Positions 33,653 through 45,900 of a stretch of 64,000 bases of DNA are shown in pieces; positions within the stretch are counted from its first letter, which is position 1; each line of letters begins with the position of its first letter. Made by a program: the position numbers and the translations under genes. The DNA is taken from positions 2,046,001-2,110,000 of the forward strand of contig JAQJZZ010000013.1 of the NCBI GenBank assembly GCA_030077755.1. Direction: 5' to 3'. The notes under the pieces were generated by a model. It was not told the origin of the DNA. It did no database searches and saw only the letters and a program-made list of their open reading frames with translations. This DNA comes from Filosporella fistucella. Its lineage: Eukaryota > Ascomycota > Leotiomycetes > Helotiales.

Positions 33653-35996
33653 ATGGTAGCCCATAACCACCACGAACATAATCGGTCTGAAAAGACACCC
33701 ATCCGCCCAAGCACTGAAAAATTCAAGCCTGAGCTCCCACTTGCTCAGGTTGAGCGCTTGAGCTATGCTAGAGAACAAGCAAGCTTCGACCCCAAGCAGC
33801 TGGCTGTCATGATCTATGGAAGGTAAGCATCCAATTTCTTCAACCTCCTCTGCCAAAAGAGAGAGAATTGATTGGAGTAGCAAGCAAGAATTGGAAACCA
33901 GTGCTGCTGCTTTTGCTCGTGTAGAGAAGGCTCTTGGTACAGATGATATGAGCAAATTGCCTTCCACTTACAGTGACATGGATCGTCAAGAACAGTTTCT
34001 TGAGGGTCTGAAGGCTGGCAAAATCTGCTTTGAGGATGGTTTCAAGTACAATCATGATGTTTTTGATCGTAAGTGAACGTCCATTACTCATTTAATGAGG
34101 AGGATTCTCGGGTAGCCACTGACGACATCAGACACAACACATCTCTTTGCCCTGGGTAACTCCAATCCTCTCGGTCTGACCATGTTCCTCTTCACACCCT
34201 ACCTCAAGCTCGTCGGAACCCCTGAACAAGTCGAGAGATGGCTTACTCTCGCCGATCAAGGCAAGATCACTGGTTCATACACCCAGACCGAATTAGGTCA
34301 CGGTACTTTCGTCGGAGGTATCGAGACAACAGCCACCCTCGACAAAGATACTGATGAATTTGTCATCCATACTCCATCAGAGAGTGCTATCAAGTACTGG
34401 CCTGGAGCAATTGGTTTTACTTCTAGTCATACGGTCTTGATGGCAAGACTTATCGTTGAGGGAAAAGACCATGGTGTTCATCCTTTCATGGTGCAATTGA
34501 GATCTCTGGTCGATTTCAAGCCGATGCCGGGAATTGAATTAGGTGATATTGGGTAAGTTTCCTCATGAAATTATTTGGGCCTGACTGAGAAGAGGTAGTC
34601 TCAAGATGTCGTATAACGGCACTGATAACGGATATGCGATCTTCAACGAGGTTCGCATCCCACGTACAAACATGTTGATGAAGCATGCGACTGTATCATC
34701 AGATGGAAAGTACACTGCTGTTCCCCTCCGTGAGAAATTGGTCTATGGAGGCATGTTGAACGGTCGTTCCATTATGATTCGCCATGCTGCTTTCCAATTA
34801 GCACAGGTATATTTGACGTAACCTAATATCTCCCAAGACTTACTGACTTTCAGGCTCTCACAATCGCAACCCGATATTCGATCGTTCGTACTCAAGGCCA
34901 TAAACTCAGCACTTCCTCAAATCCAGTTGAGAGTTCGATCATCTCCTATACCCACCAACAACACCGTCTCCTCTCTCATATCTCCAGAGCATACATTATT
35001 CTATTTGCTTGGCAGGCAGCCAACAATGTGTACTCCACCATTCCAGCCATGCAAGCCGCAGGCAATCACTCCAAGCTCTCGTACACACATATGTTAATGT
35101 GTGGTCTCAAAGCCTGGGCTACTCAAACCGCTTCCGACGGTGCTGAGGACTGTCGCAAGATGTGTGGAGGTCATGGATACTTGGCTATTTCCGGTTTGGC
35201 AGAGATTGTGTCCGCTGTTGTAGCTACCTGCACTTTCGAGGGCGAGAACTTCGTCATGTGGGGTCAGGTATCTCGATATTTGATGAAGGGTCTTGATGCC
35301 GTTGCAATACCTGCTGATCTTGCGTACATAGATGCTTTCTGCTCAGGCGAAAAGCGATGTAATGGTATGGGAAAGGAGTTTCGGGAGTACGGCTTGTTGT
35401 TGGAGATCTTCAAGCAAAGAGCTGCGAAGTGTATCTCTGCGGCTCATAAGTTGGTGAAGGGTGCCGAGAGTCGGGGAATGGGCAGAGAACAGGCGGAGAA
35501 CAAGTATGGATTGGAGCTATTGGTTGCATCGAGGGCTCATATCGAGGTCTTCATTCTCTCGTCGGCAATCTCCCAACTCGCTGCTCTGCCAGCTGAGACA
35601 CCAGACAGCATCAAAACTGTTCTCTATCGTCTGGTCTCTCTCTTCGGATTGACAACCATCTCATCTCCATTCTCGCCATTCAACGCCTCTTTTGTCGACA
35701 ATGGATACCTTTCTGTTCTACAATTGCATGAGATGCGCTGTCAGACCGAGGATTTGGTTCAGGAGTTGCTGCCCGAGGTCGTGGCTCTGACTGATGCGTG
35801 GTCTTTCAGTGATGCAACATTAAGATCTGCTATCGGCTGCAAGGATGGAGATGCGTACCATCGCATCATGTCTTGGACACGACAGCTTCCCATCAATGTC
35901 GAGGCGAAGAAGAGTGGCGATGTGTTTCAGGCAGGATGGGAAGGATACATTCGTCCTATGATGAAGGGTGTGAGCCAGTTTCGGGCAAAGTTGTAA
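33653..35996 (+). CDS. peroxisomal acyl-CoA oxidase, 716 aa
   Basis: It catalyses the first step of peroxisomal beta-oxidation, oxidising acyl-CoA to trans-2-enoyl-CoA with FAD and making H2O2. Exons 33653-33822, 33860-34068, 34132-34552, 34599-34806 and 34854-35996 give 716 residues, the usual size. Family blocks are in order: GLTMFLFTPYLKLVGTPEQ, TGSYTQTELGHGTFVGGIET (flavin/substrate region), NGYAIFNEVRIPRTNML, CRKMCGGHGYLAISGLAEI and TFEGENFVMWGQVSRYL. The C-terminus ends Ala-Lys-Leu, a recognised PTS1-type peroxisomal import signal. The first intron is only 37 nt (GTAAGC to AAAAG). It is needed because reading through meets TAA at once. The gene looks intact and conserved. Confidence 0.93.
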
Positions 35997-36197
35997 GGAG
36001 TCGTTTTTGCTCTTCTTGGAGGATACTTTGATTGGGATGGCGTTTTGATTTTGTTTGCAATTGGCGTAAGGATTGCAGGTACCTTTTGGTGGTATATGCG
36101 CAGGGTATTTTTGTAAAAGTGGCCTGATGGGTGTGAGTGAATTTTGCGCGTCAGTAGTCTAGATTTATACACCCCTCTCAAACCAAATGACAGGATC

Positions 36198-37704
36198 TCA
36201 ACTTTTTTCATTTATTCTTTCGGCGATCTGCTTCACAATAACTTTCAACCCTTTCAGTCTCTCTGCTTTAGTCGAACAGAGGAATAGACTCGCAACCGGC
36301 CATGCATGGATTCCTCCTTCCTCCTCTTGACTCTCAATTCTTATTCCGGCAGTCGCAACAACCTTGATCAAGTCTCTAATCTCAGGTGCGAATACCTCTT
36401 CCTTTCCATAAGAAATGAAAAGTCCTTTACTTGGAGCTGCATTTTTCCACCACGAAATATCTTTGCATCTACCTGGCGATACGAGCGGGTCATCGATTGA
36501 AATCCTGCTCCCAGCATACTGTTGCGCATATCGATGCAGATTCTCAGCATCAAGATAATCGCTAGGCGTATTCCGATCTTTAGGAGAGACAAGTGTCACC
36601 CATGGACTGATCAGAATCGCCAAACCTGGAACAACACCTTCAATACCTCCCTGCCTCATTTGCTGGCCTTGAAGTATCTGAGGTGGAGATGGATTTTTAT
36701 TACCGATGTGGAGGAGTAGTGACAGAATTAGAGTTGCTCCAGCAGAGTCGCCACTGAAGACAACGAGTGAGGGATCATGGGTGATGGTGAGGATATAATT
36801 GTATCCTGCTATGCATTGCTGAAGTTGGGTGGGATAGGAAGCATGGGGAACAAGTGTATATTCCAAAGCCATAATAGCGGGATTCTGGAACTTTTGCGTA
36901 AGGAGAGAATGCAAGGCGAGGAGGAATTCGAGGTAAAAATAGGAAGAACCCATTGAAAACCCGCCACCTATGTAAGTTAGATTTCAATGCTCTAAAGTCA
37001 GAGTATACCTTGTCTCTGATCTAAAAAAATTAAAAAAAAAAGGCATGGAGCTTTATCACGCGAGAAATCTGAGATGGAAGAATAGAAATCATGAGTACGT
37101 ACCATGGGCGTAATAGATCACAATATCTGGTCTCTGGGCTGGATCCTTAATGATCCACAGTCCTTCGAATCCATTCTATGAAGATCAGCATTGCAATTTT
37201 CCTATTCGCAATGGAATCACCTTTTTCAATTCTTTCACACACATTGGGTGCCGTAGATATCCATGCCTGAGCATCCGGAATCTCAAAAATGGCATCGCTA
37301 CCCATTTCGAGAAAAATACCGATCCGATATTTGCTGGGATATATGCAAAAGCGTATCTCACACATCTGATAACAATATCTTCAAACCAGGATGCCTGTTG
37401 AACAAACGGGGAGCGCTGGTTGAGGCTCAAAAATAGATGGTCATAAATGAAAGACAAGGGCAGCCGGATTACTGGAAGGGTTAGTGGAATGTTTCAGTCA
37501 GGGCTTAAGCACGTCATGTCTTCGGGGGTCTGTAGATGATGACTGAGAATTTTAACGATATAAAAGGAATCACATACGTAGAAATGGTAATGCTTGAATC
37601 CCGCAGAAGAGAGTGGGAAAAAATCCAACATTAAATATTAATTGAGGAGCTAGAAACACGAGGAAGACGAAGCAGTCAAGCCAGGAGACCTGTCCTAAGA
37701 TCAT
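36198..37704 (-). CDS. alpha/beta hydrolase of the HSL type (Abhydrolase_3)
   Basis: Probable esterase or steryl-acetyl-hydrolase-like enzyme anchored to a membrane. Exons 37704-37578, 37471-37221, 37175-37103 and 36967-36198 give 406 residues. The N-terminus (MILGQVSWLDCFVFLVFLAP, onward to about 55) is strongly hydrophobic and reads as a signal anchor. The oxyanion HGGGF sits at 150-154, with the intron splitting the second residue. The nucleophile is Ser225 in GDSAG. The acid is probably in SYGKEEVFAPEIRDL and the His in GGIHAWPV, completing the triad. HASYPTQLQQ is the usual block between them. It is convergent with the acyl-CoA oxidase gene (200 bp between stops) and divergent from the RING gene. 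The substrate is unknown. Confidence 0.87.
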
Positions 37705-38280
37705 TCTGGATGAGACGGAGCCCGCTTGAGACTTGATTTGAAAAGTGTAGCAGGAGAAGGATTGGGAGCTTATTTGATATTGTAAGTAGGAAAGAATCTC
37801 CGGGATCTCTTGATGACATGATGGATTTGTTCGAAGATCTAACTACTTAACCGAAGCTTGGAAAGTTACTCTCCTAGTGAGATGGGTAATTGGGGTATGG
37901 CGCATTATCGACCGTAATCGAATATATTATGTATACACTCATTTGAAATTGTAAGACGATATTGCAACTCGAATTTTTGTAGCCTTCAATGTGAATTCGA
38001 GAAAGAGCGTGATAAACTTGCCCAGATGCTCAACCTGAACGTAAGGCTACGTTTACTGTCACGTGCGCGCTAAGCTTTTTCAGAAATTACACTGCAGAAC
38101 GCGACAATCTCAAGATCAACGGTATCGCAAACACCAAATGATTCACAACCATGCTCTTCTATGCATGAATTGGCAAACCTGCCTGTACATTCCTTACACT
38201 CTTTTACAACGTTGAACATGAGATAAAAACCAACCTACCTTTCATTCAATCAAGAGGAGTTTGCGCAGCAATCTGTCAGC
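37705..38280. promoter_or_regulatory. shared promoter region of divergent hydrolase and RING genes
   Basis: The 576 bp between start codons 37704 (minus) and 38281 (plus) contains no frame of note. A CACGTG hexamer occurs near 38061-38066 (GTCACGTGCG). Both promoters must lie here. Confidence 0.4.
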
Positions 38281-41200
38281 ATGGCGTTAACAATCACTGC
38301 AGCTCAAGCTGATCTTATCAGGCAAGTAGAGTTTGAAACAATGTTTAAGAGGCTCAACTGACAGTTCTAACAGCTCTCTGACTCAGGATGAGATTCCAAT
38401 TAAGCTTCGATGTGCCATCTGTAGCAAGTTGGCTGTGAATGCTTTCCGTCTGCCATGTTGCGCTCAAGCAATCTGCGAAAGCTGTGAGTACCTGGCCGCG
38501 TCTGCGCGTGAGATTACAACTTCTAACTTTATCTCTAAAGGCCAGTCCACTCTTCCATCCTCTTGTCCAGTCTGCGAACACACACCCGTGGCGGCTGCCG
38601 ACTGTAAACCAAACAAATCTCTTCGAACTACAATTAAAGTCTTTTTACGAACTGAAGAAAAGAAACGTGAAGCTCTAAGATTGAAGGAGGAGAAAGAAAC
38701 ACCTCCAGATACACCAATTCTCCCTGAACCTACACCAATTCAGCATGTTCCTGAACAAGTCCCGGAATCAAAGCAAGAGATTGAAGCTGCTGAGGTCAAA
38801 GGCGAGGGGACACCAATTGTAGAACAATCGGATGAGCCGCCACCAAACCTTGCTGAAGCTGAAGATCCTCAAGCCCAGCAAGATATTCCGCAGCCTTCTA
38901 TCGAGGTAAGCTACATCTGCCTCCCACCTGGTCACAAAGCTAACATGGTTCAGGAAATTGCGCCCGGTCAAGAATCCACAGGTGAATTGGACGCCAACAA
39001 GCCTGAAGAAAATGAAGAAAACAGCGAAGACAAGAAGGATGTGAATGGACAGACCGGTGTTGCTCAAACACCAGGATTTGGTGCTGGATTTCCATTCGAT
39101 CCAACTGCCGCTGGAGGGTTTCCGGGCATGGGATTCGGCAGTGGAGATTTTAATCAGATGCAAATGATGATGGCTATGCAAAATGGAATGGGTGGAGCTG
39201 GCTTCGGGAATTTCCCAATGATGGGTGAGTTGTCTGATTTCTCACATTAAAGCTTTACTAACTCTACAGGAATGCCTGGTATGCCTGGAATGGCGATGGA
39301 TCCTATGGCGATGCAAAGCATGTTTATGAATGGTGGTTTTGGCACAGGAATGAATGGTGGGAATATGGGTATGGGCATGGGCTTCGATGGGGTTGGCACG
39401 GGCTTCAATAATGGTTGGAACGGACAACAATCGTGGAATGTCGGAAATAATTTCAATCATCCAAGTGCTTCCAGCATGGGTCAAGGTGATTATGGAACAA
39501 ATAACTCTGGATACAACTCTCAAGCCGCAGGATATAATCAAGGTAATTATGGACGCAGCCAGTACAATGACCACAGCAGCTCTGGATACCGTGGACGTGG
39601 TAGAGGCAGAGGTGGCGGTTATGGCCGCGGTGGTGGCTTTGGGTATGGCTCCAATGAAGCATTCTCACAACAGTTACCACAACAGTTTGGAAACCAGCAA
39701 TCGCACGGACCAATTAGTGATGCAGGTTCCATCCCCAAAGGGCCCAAAGCCGAAGTTGGCGATGCTACACCAAGCAACGTTGATGAATTTGGTAGAGAAA
39801 TTCGTCAAAGATCTGAATCGAAAAGTGCGAAACCTGAGGACGAAAACGCCGTCCAGGAACCTGTCGCAGAAACAGAAACCAAAGCTGACGTTGCAGCTCC
39901 ACAAGAACCCGATGATGATGGAGTTCAACCTATACAAACATTGGATGATCTGAACGCCACACAATACGGACAACCCGGCTACAATGTAAATTCTTACGGA
40001 CAAGGCGGCTATGGACATGGATATCTCGGACGAGGAGGAGGCTTCTCAATGCAAGCTCCTTATGTGAAACCTGTTGATGTTCCGTTAAACGCTCCCACTG
40101 GGCCGAAAGCTATGAGGGAAGGCTTGCCCAACACTAGTCTTGCCAATTTGCGTGGACGTGGATATTCCGCTGTTGGTAGACCAAGCTCACGGCCGAGTGG
40201 CAGTGTTAGTGGCAGTGTTGTTCCTGAGCCCACAGAGAAAGGCGATCGAGATCATGACAGAAGTAGGTCCGTTTCGAAAGAGAGAGCAGTATCCAAAGAG
40301 AGAGCAGTATCCAAAGAGAGAGCAATATCCAAAGAGAGAGCAGTGTCCAAGGAGAGATCGAGGTCGAGATCGAGATCAAGATCAAGATCACGAGAGCGCA
40401 AGAGAAGCAGAAGTCGAGGACATCACCGCAGACATCGTCATCGATCCGCTTCGCTTACAGAGGAAGAAAAGGAGAGTGAACGCCGTCGAGAAAGAAGGAG
40501 GGAGAAGGAACGACGTCGTCGTGATGAAGAGGTTGATGTTGCAGGGTATGATGAAGGAAAAGAACCAGTCGACGAAGAACGATCTCGTTCGGCATCTCCA
40601 TCCGAATCGAAACGCTCAAGCCACCGAAGCAGGCGTGATAAGGATAAGTATCGTGAACGAGAACGAGACAGTGATAGAGAGCCACGATCACGCAAACATC
40701 GCTCCCACCGGTCTCAGCGTGATGACAAGGAGCGATCTCGTAGCCGGGACCGAGATCGAGATTCGCACAGACAACGCCACAGCCGGCACCATTCTGAAGA
40801 CCGAGCTAAAGCAGACGACGTAAGAGACCAAATTGAAGTTGTTAATCCAGTTCAGGATACTCGCAGACCATCTAATGGTATTCTTGAGATCAAGGGTGCA
40901 AGCATTAGAGGAAAGAGTACGATTGATGATATCCCCATCCCAACCGGCCCACGAGGTGATCGTAATCAAGCATCAACGCGTGACCGTGAGAAGGAGGGCC
41001 ATGTCTCAAGCAAGTCTCGTCATGGTAGAGACGATGAGTATCGTCGACATGATCGCCGTGGAAAGGAATATGATCGTGATAGGGAGAAGGATCGCGAAGA
41101 GAAAGAATCCTCTAAAATCGTTGCTCCTCTTGCGCCAGCAGGCAAGAATCCTCATGAACTTGAAAGGGAGAAGAGAGATAGAGAGAGGTTATTGAAAGAA

Positions 41201-41389
41201 GCACAGCGCATGGCAGGCTTAACTGCTGGTGTCGGCGGCAGAAAGAGGAGTCGAGATGATGGTGATGAGGGCCTCGGAGGGAAGGGAAGGAGGAAGAAGG
41301 GTCGCAGAGGAGGGGTGGTTGGGGATGAGAATGACGAGGATAGATTGAGGCGGCTGGAAAGGGAGAGGGAGGGTGCGCGATGGAATTGA
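38281..41389 (+). CDS. RING-finger protein with Gly/Met-rich and RS-rich regions (RBBP6/Mpe1-like RING)
   Basis: Exons 38281-38321, 38365-39224 and 39270-41389 encode 1006 residues, or 990 if the in-frame 48-nt segment 38906-38953 is an intron. A RING of about residues 30-85 (CAIC, LPCCAQAICESC, then SSCPVCEH) is followed by DCKPNKSLRTTIKVFLRTEE. That resembles the RING-plus-linker of RBBP6/Mpe1, the E3-like subunit of the pre-mRNA 3'-end cleavage and polyadenylation factor. No DWNN domain or zinc knuckle is visible. Then come an acidic Pro/Glu region, a Gly/Met/Asn-rich region with an RGRGRGGGYGRGG box, and an RS/KER-rich region with five tandem SKERA-type repeats. A charged C-terminus carries LEREKRDRERLLKEAQRMAG. 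The first intron has a GC donor (AG/GCAAGT). RNA processing in the nucleus is likely; ubiquitin ligase activity is inferred. Confidence 0.8.
40271..40360 (+). repeat. 18-bp coding minisatellite, five units
   Basis: Units at 40271, 40289, 40307, 40325 and 40343 follow GTATCCAAAGAGAGAGCA with a few changes. Each encodes the hexapeptide VSKERA or a close variant in the RS-like region of the RING protein. Units 2 and 3 are identical, which suggests recent slippage. The copy number probably varies between strains. Confidence 0.85.
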
Positions 41390-42129
41390 GATTGATGAAT
41401 GGGTGTGGATTATGCTGTGTGCACTGTATTAAAGAATGGCTCTTGGCCACCCCCTGTATATCAGTTGAGAGATAGCTAGCAATTTACGCCGGCTATAATT
41501 AAGGGTTGGGTCTTTGCGATAGTTGTTTATTTGCTTTGCTTACTGTTTTGTAGCGGTGGAAGTTCCATATGTGCAGTCGTCTTAGAGTCAAAATTGGTTG
41601 GCCGTTGCCCAATTGGGAATAAAATGAAGATATATACTTTCGCTTAGGCCCCCTTCGATCTGCTGGTGTGTAGCTGTGTCTGTATTTTCTCAATCCATTA
41701 AATGTTATTTCAATTCTCTTGATTCCACGGGCTCTTACGGGACAAAAAGATATAGTTTAGGGAGAATGAGAAGGAATAATGGTGTAGTGACAGAAGTTTT
41801 CTCATCTAGTCGTTATCCTGCTTCTTATTCTCAAGCAATTTGCGCCCAGACTGAGAGCGATGAAGCTTAATAGATCTATCTTGGGACTAAATTTTCCTCC
41901 CACCATTGTCATAATTTTGTCCTTCCCAGTTATTCTCCTATAGTTTTGTTGTGTGAGATTTATGTTCGAGTTTTGAATTTTGTGTGCTAAAGGCGTCCGG
42001 ATGACTGACCGTCAGAAATTTCGTTTCCCACACCTTGAGTCTAGAACCAGTCTTGGATTAGAAGGCAGATGTGTGTATTTGAGATGTGCAAGGTGAAGTG
42101 AGGCACTCTGTTTGCAGCAGATGAGCTTT
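41390..42129. other. intergenic between convergent genes
   Basis: This stretch lies between the RING gene stop (plus) and the first C2H2 gene stop (minus). It has only short frames without features. It marks the start of the gene-poor block. Confidence 0.45.
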
Positions 42130-42989
42130 TCAGTTCTGAGCGTAATCATGCCATGTCACATCGAAGATATTCCCCTGCCCGATCCCATCAAAGATATTTG
42201 GGTCTGTAAGAGGATCATAATCGAATGATGGTGCTGCGTCTGAGGTAGGAGATTGAAAGTCGACACTTGAGGGACTCGGGTATTGAAAGTTCACCTCCCG
42301 CGCAATCGTCCATGTCGACTCAGGCTCTGCATCGGAAGAATAATGTCCCTGATCTTGCACTTTTCTCGCCGGCGGGAACTCTTTTGTGAAGTCTCTTGTA
42401 CTTGCATTAAGCGTTTGGGAGCGAAGAATTTGATGGTCTGCCGGGACATTCAGGGGCCCGGCACAGGTTGGCAGATTGGTTGAAAGGTGTCGCCGGATGT
42501 GTGGACCGAAAAGTGGGGAGTTCGATTGGTGTGCGAGCATATTCAGGGGAATATGAGGATTGTAATTGTCTGAAAGTATCAGTAAGACTGAGCAGAAGCT
42601 ACTCGAGTCAGGGAAGCAAAACTCACTCTCTGGCTCTGGAGCTAACATTGAAGTGACGAATACAGGACTTGTCATGGTTGGAGATGGCACTTAGCAATCA
42701 TATATAGTCAGTAAAGTGCTCCTTCAGTTCATCTTACTCTCTTTCTCATGGATACACCCTCACCATTATATTTTGAACTGTGCATCTTGCTGATGTGTTC
42801 TGCCATCCTGTTGCGGCGAGTATTCTTGTATTTGCAATTTGGGACTTCGCATCGGTAGGTCTTCCCACAGTGCTGCTCTTGGAAGTGTCGAGTTCGTTCA
42901 CTTCCTGACCTGAACTTGCTAGAGCAAGGTGGATATATGCAAGGGACCTTACTTCTGGACTGGCTTTTGGGATGTTTGGAGCGCGCCAT
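42130..42989 (-). CDS. small two-finger C2H2 zinc-finger protein, copy A (244 aa)
   Basis: Probable DNA-binding regulator. Exons 42989-42758, 42689-42627 and 42569-42130 join through two phase-1 introns to 244 residues. Two fingers at the N-terminus both use the wide C-x4-C spacing with x12 between Cys and His: CIYPPCSSKF...TRHFQEQH and CEVPNCKYK...AEHISKMH. A basic start (MARSKHPKSQSRSK) suits nuclear import. The remaining 170 residues are disordered, Pro/Ser-rich, ending with acidic and aromatic residues (FDYDPLTDPNIFDGIGQGN, FDVTWHDYAQN), as in an activation region. Two similar genes on the same strand (50676-51450 and 56341-57126) share finger type, length and, for copy C, the same two phase-1 introns. 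Target genes are unknown. Confidence 0.75.
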
Positions 42990-45900
42990 AGCCTGTACGG
43001 TTTCGTCTGCAACTTAACCTCCCCAACTTCTTTTTCGAAGATCTGCTGGATATATAGTCCTCCCGCCATGAGGCTCGATTCTGCCATTGTTATCTTGATG
43101 TTGTTTGCTGTTTGCTGAGACTGGTCGATCGATTTTTGCTCGGACACTGCCTCTTCTCCTTTCGAGGTTCAAAGTGTCAAGGGTCCTAGTCAGTATCTCG
43201 CAGCTCGTAAAATGTTTGCTTACCATAAGACCATAAGATCATCATTCTATTGTATACGGGGGTCACCGGTTGCAAAGCAGGCTTGGGGAGATGCATAGCT
43301 GAAGCCCTTGGTCGGGATGAGAGATCCGGTTCATAGCATCCGGAAGCAGTTCCAATGTATCGGGACGATCGCAAGAGAACATGATGGAACTCAAGGCGAG
43401 CCTTGGGTTCCTTTTCCACGAAGCTTGGGGCAGCGCGGTCAGTTTCAGCTACACTCAAAGGAACCATGCTGGTGCTTTGTCCTTGCTTCTACCTCCAACC
43501 CGTTCCATAGCAAGCAGCCACATCATTTCTCTATTGGCATATTGTGGCTCGACTAATCACGGATGGTTATGAGTCAATCTTCATGACGGGATATGTTCAT
43601 TGCTTTTGATGTGACGGTTGCTTGTACATTCGCGGATTCTATCCTTGCAAGCCTCCTCATGTATTTCGCGGCATCTTGCGAATTAGAAGATATGAAGATT
43701 TTGATGTCGATGTGAAATCTTCATTGCCACAATGAATTACTGCGGTCTTCTTACCCACTCGCTCCAAATAAGCTTTGAGTTTGTGTTCTTTCAAGTTCTG
43801 CAACCATCTTAGATCGAAGTCCTCAAAGACCGAAGACTTGTTGGGGCAGTTGGATATCCAGAAGGGTTGCCAGAATGCAGATGTAAGGGGAGCGTCGTCG
43901 CTTTGGTGGGATGCTGGAGAAGAGTGAATGTAAACCAGCAGGAAGGCACATTGCCTGCCCCGATCAGTCTCACTGCATGCCTCCACAAGCTACCCTTTCA
44001 TCAATCAGAAAATCGGTGAGCCTTTCTTGCGGACTGAGTAATAGCTGTACCCCGATAGCTTGGGGAAACTGCTAAACAGCACAACCCGGCGTCAGACTAC
44101 GGGTCGGCACGCCCTCGTGGTCTTAAGCAAGGGCGTGACAATAACGATGCACGGCGTGAGAGCTGAAGGTTTTTCTCCGTGGTGAGGAATCCAAGAGATC
44201 CTTGAAGCCGCAAGCTATCTTCCAAAGGGTATGAGAGTACACCCAGGTCAATGCTTCCAGCTCCGTGGTATCGTGTGCGGTCTTACCAGGACAGACACAC
44301 GCTCAGCCGCGCACCGACTTGTCAGATGCATGGTATTATGAGAAATTAGTTGTGCCCACGGTTATTCACCACTGCCAAAACCAAATTAGATGTTGAGGAT
44401 AAGCACGCCTTCAATCAAAGGCCATCATATCTATTCGTACATTTTTGTCAGTGCTCACACAACCCTGGTGCCTAGAAAATTTTCAACGTCCGGGTTCTGC
44501 ATGTATCTGCCAGTTCATTGTCACGCACCGGCTGAAAGTTTAAATCTCATGTACAGGTTGACCACAGCGAGACCGAAAACAAGCCAATATCCATGAAAAG
44601 TCTGCCATGAAACAGTGTATTCCCTGTCGTACTTGTGGGAGTGTTCCGTCAAGAACTGTAACGGGATCTCTCCGAGATTTAGAAGAAAGTGACCGTATAG
44701 AGACTCCTTGGCTTATCGAAGTGCCGCCGGGGAGCCTTTGTTCCTAAGATCCGGTAGATCTCTGTGGATTCCAGCGTCCCGTGTCTGTGGAAACTTCCCT
44801 CGCGCTACAAGGTAAACGTTGCGGATTGGATCACGATTTAGCAATGGAAAAAACTAAACATAAGAGTTGCCAATTGAGAACGATTTAATCGGTTGTTAGT
44901 AGCTTTAGGGTAGATGTTGGCCCCAACCCATCTTTCAATAGGCTTTAGTATTGAGGAGTGGGCTGGGAGGTCTGCTTGGGCCTGTTTTCCTTGTACGTTG
45001 ACAAAAGAGGGCATGCCCGCCTTTGCAGTTAGGGTTCCAACCCAGCCCCTTTTGCTCACCAGTTCTAAATAACCAAGTTGAATAACTTGTTGCAGCGGTA
45101 ATTTGGGCCACCTTCCCCTTGAGGATACTCCTGCATAATTATTCAGGGGAAGGGTTGGCTAAATGCCCTTTCTTTTACCAACACTCTTCAAAACCGAGCA
45201 GTAGCGAGATTAAATACGCCTACAATATACCTATTTAGCCCTGCCAAGAAGGAAATATATGTCTAAACTTAGGGTGTACACTCTGAATTGGTGTGGTGTC
45301 GCCTGCCTGGCCTCCTGAGGTCTGACACTTGAATGTTCTTCTCCTATCCTCAAATTTTCAGTGGACTGAAAAACCATGAAACACCTCCCACCCTTCGCTT
45401 AACTCCTGCATCAGACTTTGAGTTGAAATCCTTTCAATTCAGAATGATGAACGGATGAGAAAAGTCGGCTGTGGAGAAAGAGTGAAGTTTTTGCAATCAA
45501 AACCCCTATCAATACATGAAACTTGCCTGTCAAAGTCAACTTCTGGAATTTCCTTGCATCATCATAGAAATCGGTTTGCTTAGAATGAAGGGGCGCAACA
45601 TGCAATGGATAGGCGGTGTCGAAATACGACGGCCTGCGAGCCGGCCGGCCCCCTTTTACGTTGCAGGAAGTATGCATCGCATGCTGTCTGCGCCACATAA
45701 CCAACAACAAAGGCTGTAAAATATCCTGGCCCAAGTTACTTCGCCAAGGCATTCCAATATGTCATCTTCAGCCCTCTCTCATGGTGGAGTGGAGACTGTG
45801 GTGGGGGTAGAGACGAATTTCATCAACGCGTCCCGATGCCGTATGTCGAGAAATGTGGCAAGACTCCAGATTTCCATTACCTACCCCTTAAGATCGCAGA

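Noticed and set aside
42746..43147. 133-codon minus frame overlapping the first C2H2 gene
   Set aside because: Shadow in another phase of the zinc-finger exon.
45005..45045. GGTTCCAACCC-like T-loop resembling a tRNA
   Set aside because: No matching acceptor stem or anticodon arm could be found around it.
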